10,860 nt of DNA. It comes from an uncultured Bacteroidales bacterium. Lineage in GTDB: Bacteria > Bacteroidota > Bacteroidia > Bacteroidales > UBA932. Under the pieces are notes generated by a model. The model had not been told where the DNA came from, made no database searches, and worked only from the letters and a program-made list of their open reading frames with translations. Location of the stretch: the NCBI GenBank assembly GCA_900546395.1, contig URDD01000079.1, positions 1 through 10,860 on the forward strand, written 5' to 3'. A program made the translations under genes and the position numbers. Shown piece after piece: positions 5,925 to 10,860 of the stretch; within the stretch, counting starts at the first letter, position 1; each line of letters begins with the position of its first letter.

Positions 5925-7532
5925 ATGGCAGAAAAGATAAAATTCTTTATACCGGCGGCCGGAGTGCTGGCTTTCGGCGTTTCTCTTTCCGGCTGTGGAC
6001 AGCATCAGCAGAAATCTTCCGGATACAATATTGTCTATATAATGACTGATGACCATACGGCCCAGATGATGAGTTGTTATGACAGCCGTTATATCGATAC
6101 TCCAAATCTGGACAGGATAGCTGCAGACGGTGTACGTTTTACAGAGAGTTTTGTAGCAAATTCTTTGAGCGGTCCCAGCCGTGCCTGCATGCTTACAGGC
6201 AAGCATTCTTGTGCCAACAGGTTTTTTGACAATACCACATGTGTCTTTGACAGTACCCAGCAGACATTTCCCAAACTGCTTCAGAAAGCCGGCTATCAGA
6301 CTGCACTGGTAGGTAAATGGCATTTGGAGAGTATGCCTGCAGGTTTCGATTTCTGGGAAATAGTTCCGGGGCAGGGTGATTACTATAACCCTGACTTTAT
6401 CCTCCAGGATGGTACAGTGGTGAGGAAAGACGGGTATCTGACCAATATCATCACGGACGATGCGATAGACTGGCTTGAAAACGGACGTGACGGTTCCAGG
6501 CCTTTCTGTCTGCTGGTCCATCATAAGGCCATCCACAGGAACTGGCTTGCAGATACCAGCGCGTTGTCGCTTTTTGAAGACAGGACCTTCGATCTTCCGG
6601 ATACATTTTGGGATGATTACAAAGGACGTCCTGCTGCAGCTGCGCAGGAGATGGGCATAGATAAGGACATGGACTTGGTTTATGACCTTAAAATGGACCT
6701 CCCCGGGGCGGAGTCCCGTCTTGCCGGTGCCTACAGATGGCAGCTTTCACGGATGAATCCTGAGCAGCGCAGGGCCTGGGATGCATTCTATGATCCTGTC
6801 ATGGAAGATTTCTATAGACGGAATCTTTCAGGAAAGGAGCTTGCGGAGTGGAAGTTCCAGAGGTATATGAGGGATTATATGAAAGTCGTAAAGACGCTGG
6901 ATGACAATGTCGGACGTCTTCTTGACTATCTTGAGTCCGAAGGCCTGCTTGAAAATACGTTGGTAGTCTATACTTCTGATCAGGGGTTCTATATGGGTGA
7001 ACACGGCTGGTTTGACAAGCGTTTCATGTATGAGGAGTCGTTCCGGACACCTTTGGTGATGCGTCTTCCTGACGGGTTCGGCCGCCGTGGTGATATCAGT
7101 GAGATGGTACAGAATATCGACTATGCTCCCACATTTCTTGAACTTGCAGGTGTTTCTGTACCGGACGATATCCAGGGGGAGTCTCTTGTTCCGCTTCTGA
7201 GGGGAGAGCATCCTGACGATTGGAGGGATGCATTATATTACCATTTCTATGAATATCCTGCCGAGCATATGGTTAAAAGGCATTACGGCATAAGGACGGA
7301 AAGATACAAGCTCATACATTTCTATAATGATATTGACCACTGGGAACTTTACGACCTTCAGAATGATCCGTCGGAGCTGGACAATCTTTACTGCAGACCT
7401 GGATATGAGGTTATTACAGAAGACTTGAAGAGCAGGATGAGGCATCTTCAGGAGCAGTATGGAGATCCTGTGAGATTTTCGCCGGAGAAGGATAAAGATC
7501 CGTTTTCAGAGACCGTGCATCAGTGTCAGTAA
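5925..7532 (+). CDS. Lipoprotein sulfatase, S1 family, serine type
   Basis: This 535-residue enzyme should hydrolyse sulfate esters on a glycan. Residues 1-24 form a lipoprotein signal ending in the lipobox LSGC (Cys24), so the mature enzyme is membrane-anchored. The sulfatase signature SGPSRACMLTG carries Ser82, which a radical-SAM maturase (anSME) must convert to formylglycine. Pro84 and Arg86 complete the core. Asp42 and Asp43 (TDDH), Asp352 and Gln353 (SDQG) are the likely calcium ligands, and Lys131/His133 (GKWH) fit the active site. From memory, the sequence closely resembles Bacteroides S1_11 enzymes, which remove 6-O-sulfate from N-acetylglucosamine; a family search would settle this. 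The ATG lies 17 bases after pgeF, so the two are probably co-transcribed. No maturase gene is in the window. The residues after Cys24 lack the acidic run of surface-exported lipoproteins, hinting at a periplasmic side. Confidence 0.93.
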   Translation: MAEKIKFFIPAAGVLAFGVSLSGCGQHQQKSSGYNIVYIMTDDHTAQMMSCYDSRYIDTPNLDRIAADGVRFTESFVANSLSGPSRACMLTGKHSCANRFFDNTTCVFDSTQQTFPKLLQKAGYQTALVGKWHLESMPAGFDFWEIVPGQGDYYNPDFILQDGTVVRKDGYLTNIITDDAIDWLENGRDGSRPFCLLVHHKAIHRNWLADTSALSLFEDRTFDLPDTFWDDYKGRPAAAAQEMGIDKDMDLVYDLKMDLPGAESRLAGAYRWQLSRMNPEQRRAWDAFYDPVMEDFYRRNLSGKELAEWKFQRYMRDYMKVVKTLDDNVGRLLDYLESEGLLENTLVVYTSDQGFYMGEHGWFDKRFMYEESFRTPLVMRLPDGFGRRGDISEMVQNIDYAPTFLELAGVSVPDDIQGESLVPLLRGEHPDDWRDALYYHFYEYPAEHMVKRHYGIRTERYKLIHFYNDIDHWELYDLQNDPSELDNLYCRPGYEVITEDLKSRMRHLQEQYGDPVRFSPEKDKDPFSETVHQCQ

Positions 7533-7570
7533 GTATATGTGCATTAAATGATTTTTTAATATTTTAATAA

Positions 7571-10500
7571 ATGAGAAAAGCGATATTTATATTTTCTGCA
7601 GTTATCTTTCTGTTTCAGCAGGTATTTGCCCAGCCTGTTTTTGATTCCGGAAAACTGTATGCAATCGTTCCTTCCGGTGATCCGGGCAGGGCTGTAGGTT
7701 TTAGTGAGGGGGACAGCGAAGTCAGACTTGTCGCTCTTGATTCAAAAGACAAACTGCAGCAGTGGAGTGTCACTTCTCTGTCAGGCAGTCTTCGTTTTAT
7801 CAATCCTTTTGCGGATCTGGCCATTCATGTCCGCTCTGACCATAGGGCCGCTCTGGCAGAGAATAACGGCTCTGATGAAACTCAGCTTTGGGTAGTTGAG
7901 CCTGCCGGAGAGTTCGTACGCCTGGTTCCTTCGAATTATCCTTCGCTGGTTCTTGCTGTATCTGCTGACGGTACAGTGATTCTGGAGGATAGAAAGGATG
8001 GGGATACAGAAGCCAATACTCTGTTTGCGGTCAGGGAAAGCAGTATGTCTCTGCCGGATGATTATGCCGTACATGAGTCCTCAGAAAGGGTTTACTGGGA
8101 AGATGAGACAATGTTTGCCGAGAATAAGGAGCCAGGTCACGCTACTTATATTCCATACGTGAATACTGAGGAGATGCGTTCTGACTCTGAGTTTTATGAA
8201 AAGCCATGGTCTTACAGTGCGAGTGAGTCTTTCCGCCTTCTCAACGGTGACTGGCATTTCCATTTTGTGAGTGAACCGTCCCAGCGTCCTTTGGATTTTT
8301 ATAAGGAAGACTGCAATGTCGGGGACTGGGATATGATACCTGTACCTTCCAACTGGGAGATGCAGGGGTATGACCGTCCGATTTATGCCAATGTCGAGTT
8401 TCCTCATTCCAATACTCCTCCTTATATCCGGGCACGCCGCGGTTTCAATGAAGGTGGTGAGAATTACGGCATCAATCCTGTCGGATCTTATGTCAGGTTC
8501 TTCGAGATGCCGGAGGATTGGGCAGGAAAGCGTACTTTTATTCATTTCGGAGGAATCTACAGCGCTGCATTCGTCTATCTGAACGGAGAGTATGTAGGTT
8601 ATACTCAGGGGGCAAACAATGATGCGGAATTTGATCTTACATCATATTTGCGTCCAGGGGAGAACAGACTTGCTGTCCAGGTATTCCGCTGGAGTGACGG
8701 TTCATACCTTGAATGCCAGGATATGTTCAGGATGAGCGGTATTTATCGTGACGTCTATCTTTACAGTGTTCCTAAGGTGAGTGTGAGGGATCATTATATA
8801 ACTTCAGAGCTTAATGCTGCAGACGGCTACAAATCAGGAAAGATGTCGGTAGCCTTGTCGCTTGACAACAGAGACCGTCTTGAAGGCAGCAGGATACTTG
8901 AGGTACGTCTTCTGTCTCCTGAAGGGGATGTTATGGCCTCTGATGAAAAGACAGTGTCATTTTCAGGAGACTGTGCTATGGTTCCTGTCGGATTTGAATT
9001 TGACCTGAAAGACCTTAGTCTGTGGAGCGCTGAGACTCCGGAACTTTATACTGTTGAGGTGTCTCAGAAGAATGACGGAGTGGAGGAAAACGTGTTTTCT
9101 ACCAAATACGGTTTCAGGGATATCGAAGTGCGTGGAGCAGAAGTGCTTGTCAATGGACAGAAAGTCTTTTTCAAAGGTGTGAACAGACATGATACGCATC
9201 CTGTTTACGGACGGGCTGTACCTGTAGAGTCCATGCTTCAGGATGTGCTCCTGATGAAGCGTAACAATATCAATACTATCAGGACTTCTCATTATCCCAA
9301 TGATGCCAGGATGTATGCAATGTTCGATTATTTCGGACTTTATACCATGGATGAGGCTGATTTGGAAAATCACGCAAATCAGTCTATAAGTGATATGCCG
9401 TCATGGATTCCGTCGTTTGTTGACCGTATTGACCGTATGGTCCTCAGAGACAGGAATCATCCGTCAGTGATATTCTGGAGTCTTGGTAATGAGGCCGGTG
9501 GAGGAAGCAACTTTGCCGACTGCTATGCTGCAGCCAAGGCTCTTGACAGCAGGCCTGTCCATTATGAAGGTACCAGAGATGGAACATCATATGGAGGAAA
9601 CCGTTTCAGCGATCTTTATTCCAAGATGTATCCTGATATGGACTGGATGTATGAGCACGCTGACTTTTTTGACAGACCGATGTTCATATGTGAGTATGCC
9701 CACGCTATGGGAAATGCTATCGGTAATCTTAAGGAATACTGGGAGTGTATCGAAAGCAGCAAGACTATGGTTGGAGGATGTATATGGGATTGGGTTGACC
9801 AGGCTATTTATGAGCCTCGCGAGATGAAGAAAGGTATTTACAGACTCCATACAGGGTATGATTTTCCTGGCCCTCATCAGGGAAATTTCTGCTCAAACGG
9901 AATAATCCCTGCTACCAGGGAGGAGTCACCGAAGCTTAAGGAGGTCAAGAGCATTTATCAATATGTGGCTTTCACTCTGGAGAATGTGGATTTGAAATCA
10001 GGAACAGTGACTATAGGAGTCAGAAATAAATATAATTTCATTTCTCTTGGTGGCTATGAGCTGGTTTGGAAGACTCTGGCTGACGGAAGGGTAGTGTCCC
10101 AGGATAAATTTGCTCTTTCTGATATTGCTCCTGGTGATTCGGTGTCTTTGACTTTGCCTCTTGATGGTGTGAAGCTCAGAAAGGCTGAGAAAGAAGGTGT
10201 CGAGGTTATGGTTGACCTGTATGTGGAGGCGTTGAGTCCGTCCCGTTGGGCAGATGCCGGTCATGTGGTGGCAATGAAGCAGTTTGAGGTACTTTCCCGT
10301 GGCGGTCTTCCTGAAGTTTCCGGATCAAAAGGATCAAAGCTTTCTGTATCAGAGGAAGATAATGTCGTGGCTGTGGTCAATGACAGGATTTCAGCAGCCT
10401 TTGATAAGGCTTCCGGAAGAATTCTTTCTCTTAATATTGGCGGATCGGATGTTATTGCCGAAGGTCAGGGCTTTGCTTTCCAGAGTCACAGATGGGTGGA

Positions 10501-10860
10501 AAACGACCGTTCTGTGCAGCCTGGAAACGGAGAGTTCGAAGGAGGGGAAGTTACTGTCTCTCAGGATAAAGGAACCGTTATCGTAAAGACAGTGCAGAGG
10601 GGTAGCCTTTGTGATGTGTCGATAGATTATATTATTTACCCTCAAGGAGTTATGGATATGGAGACAGTCTTCACTCCTGAGAAGGAAGATTTGAGACGTT
10701 GCGGTCTTGTGTGCGGTATCAATCCTGATTTCGGAAGGGTTGATTATTATGCTCTCGGGCCTTGGGAGAATCAGGTGGACCGTAAGGACGGCGTCACAGT
10801 AGGCAGATATGAGACTACAGTAGATGATATGGTGGTAGGGTATGTCAAGCCTCAGACTAT
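7571..10860 (+). CDS. Secreted GH2 beta-galactosidase-type enzyme with ricin-like N-terminal domain (3' partial)
   Basis: The frame stays open from the ATG at 7571 to the right edge (1096 complete codons), so the C-terminus is missing. A signal peptide (1-20, cut after VFA) sends it to the periplasm. Residues about 27-155 look like a ricin-type beta-trefoil: QQW at 63-65, QLW at 105-107 and a degenerate TLF at 150-152, spaced 42-45 apart. The LacZ-like part begins near 176 (YWEDETMF, then EPGHATYIPY), followed by the sugar-binding domain and a TIM barrel from about 530 (FKGVNRHDTHP). Glu641 in LGNEAGGG is the acid/base and Glu708 in ICEYAHAMGN the nucleophile. The small-chain domain starts before the edge (GPWENQVDRKDG). 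Beta-galactosidase is the best guess; GH2 also covers other exo-beta-glycosidases. The gene starts 38 bases after the sulfatase with no promoter of its own visible, so both probably act on one substrate. Confidence 0.94.
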   Translation, partial: MRKAIFIFSAVIFLFQQVFAQPVFDSGKLYAIVPSGDPGRAVGFSEGDSEVRLVALDSKDKLQQWSVTSLSGSLRFINPFADLAIHVRSDHRAALAENNGSDETQLWVVEPAGEFVRLVPSNYPSLVLAVSADGTVILEDRKDGDTEANTLFAVRESSMSLPDDYAVHESSERVYWEDETMFAENKEPGHATYIPYVNTEEMRSDSEFYEKPWSYSASESFRLLNGDWHFHFVSEPSQRPLDFYKEDCNVGDWDMIPVPSNWEMQGYDRPIYANVEFPHSNTPPYIRARRGFNEGGENYGINPVGSYVRFFEMPEDWAGKRTFIHFGGIYSAAFVYLNGEYVGYTQGANNDAEFDLTSYLRPGENRLAVQVFRWSDGSYLECQDMFRMSGIYRDVYLYSVPKVSVRDHYITSELNAADGYKSGKMSVALSLDNRDRLEGSRILEVRLLSPEGDVMASDEKTVSFSGDCAMVPVGFEFDLKDLSLWSAETPELYTVEVSQKNDGVEENVFSTKYGFRDIEVRGAEVLVNGQKVFFKGVNRHDTHPVYGRAVPVESMLQDVLLMKRNNINTIRTSHYPNDARMYAMFDYFGLYTMDEADLENHANQSISDMPSWIPSFVDRIDRMVLRDRNHPSVIFWSLGNEAGGGSNFADCYAAAKALDSRPVHYEGTRDGTSYGGNRFSDLYSKMYPDMDWMYEHADFFDRPMFICEYAHAMGNAIGNLKEYWECIESSKTMVGGCIWDWVDQAIYEPREMKKGIYRLHTGYDFPGPHQGNFCSNGIIPATREESPKLKEVKSIYQYVAFTLENVDLKSGTVTIGVRNKYNFISLGGYELVWKTLADGRVVSQDKFALSDIAPGDSVSLTLPLDGVKLRKAEKEGVEVMVDLYVEALSPSRWADAGHVVAMKQFEVLSRGGLPEVSGSKGSKLSVSEEDNVVAVVNDRISAAFDKASGRILSLNIGGSDVIAEGQGFAFQSHRWVENDRSVQPGNGEFEGGEVTVSQDKGTVIVKTVQRGSLCDVSIDYIIYPQGVMDMETVFTPEKEDLRRCGLVCGINPDFGRVDYYALGPWENQVDRKDGVTVGRYETTVDDMVVGYVKPQT

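Noticed and set aside
5820..6536. Open frame of 238 codons on the minus strand
   Set aside because: It lies antisense to the end of pgeF and the catalytic core of the sulfatase, both of which have full family motifs. Its own product has no recognisable features.
7533..7570. Possible promoter between the sulfatase and GH2 genes
   Set aside because: The 38 bases are AT-rich but contain no TAnnTTTG match and no hairpin, so co-transcription is the simpler reading.
1..10860. RNA genes, CRISPR arrays or insertion sequences
   Set aside because: No regularly spaced repeats, tRNA-like cloverleaf or transposase reading was seen on either strand by eye; a covariance-model scan would be needed to exclude small RNAs.

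Overview
The window looks like the chromosome of a gut-type Bacteroidota bacterium, probably of the order Bacteroidales. Three exact TAnnTTTG sequences, the Bacteroidota -7 promoter element, sit just upstream of genes. Start codons lack strong Shine-Dalgarno sequences. The gene content also fits: an arm-domain tyrosine recombinase, a lipoprotein S-type sulfatase and a secreted glycoside hydrolase family 2 enzyme. I cannot name the genus.

Layout. Bases 1-321 hold no convincing gene, only a weak open frame with an internal stop, a palindrome and an 8-base direct repeat. A tyrosine recombinase (366-1709, +) follows, with a good -7 element at 322-329. A hairpin and 84 bases separate it from a UDP-glucuronate 4-epimerase gene (1794-2867, +). 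A large membrane protein of unknown function (2859-5024, -) converges on the epimerase. The two genes overlap by nine bases, and both stop codons lie in one perfect hairpin (2852-2874). A divergent control region (5025-5223) has one -7 element facing each way.

From 5224 to the right edge runs a likely operon on the + strand: pgeF (peptidoglycan editing factor / multicopper 'laccase-domain' purine nucleoside phosphorylase family), then 17 bases later a lipoprotein sulfatase, then 38 bases later a large secreted beta-galactosidase-type GH2 enzyme that continues past the window.

How the genes may work together. The sulfatase and GH2 enzyme fit sequential removal of sulfate and galactose from a host glycan such as mucin or keratan sulfate; this is inference from the families. 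The epimerase would supply UDP-galacturonate for surface polysaccharide. The recombinase marks the left side as a possible element edge or a recombinase-linked polysaccharide locus, but no element ends or cargo are visible.

The least explained items are the 721-residue membrane protein (EF-hand-like loop, cysteine cluster, three C-terminal membrane segments), the shortened N-terminal half of PgeF, its linkage to glycan-degrading genes, and the ricin-like N-terminal domain on the GH2 enzyme. I found no complete new multi-gene system, RNA gene or CRISPR array.
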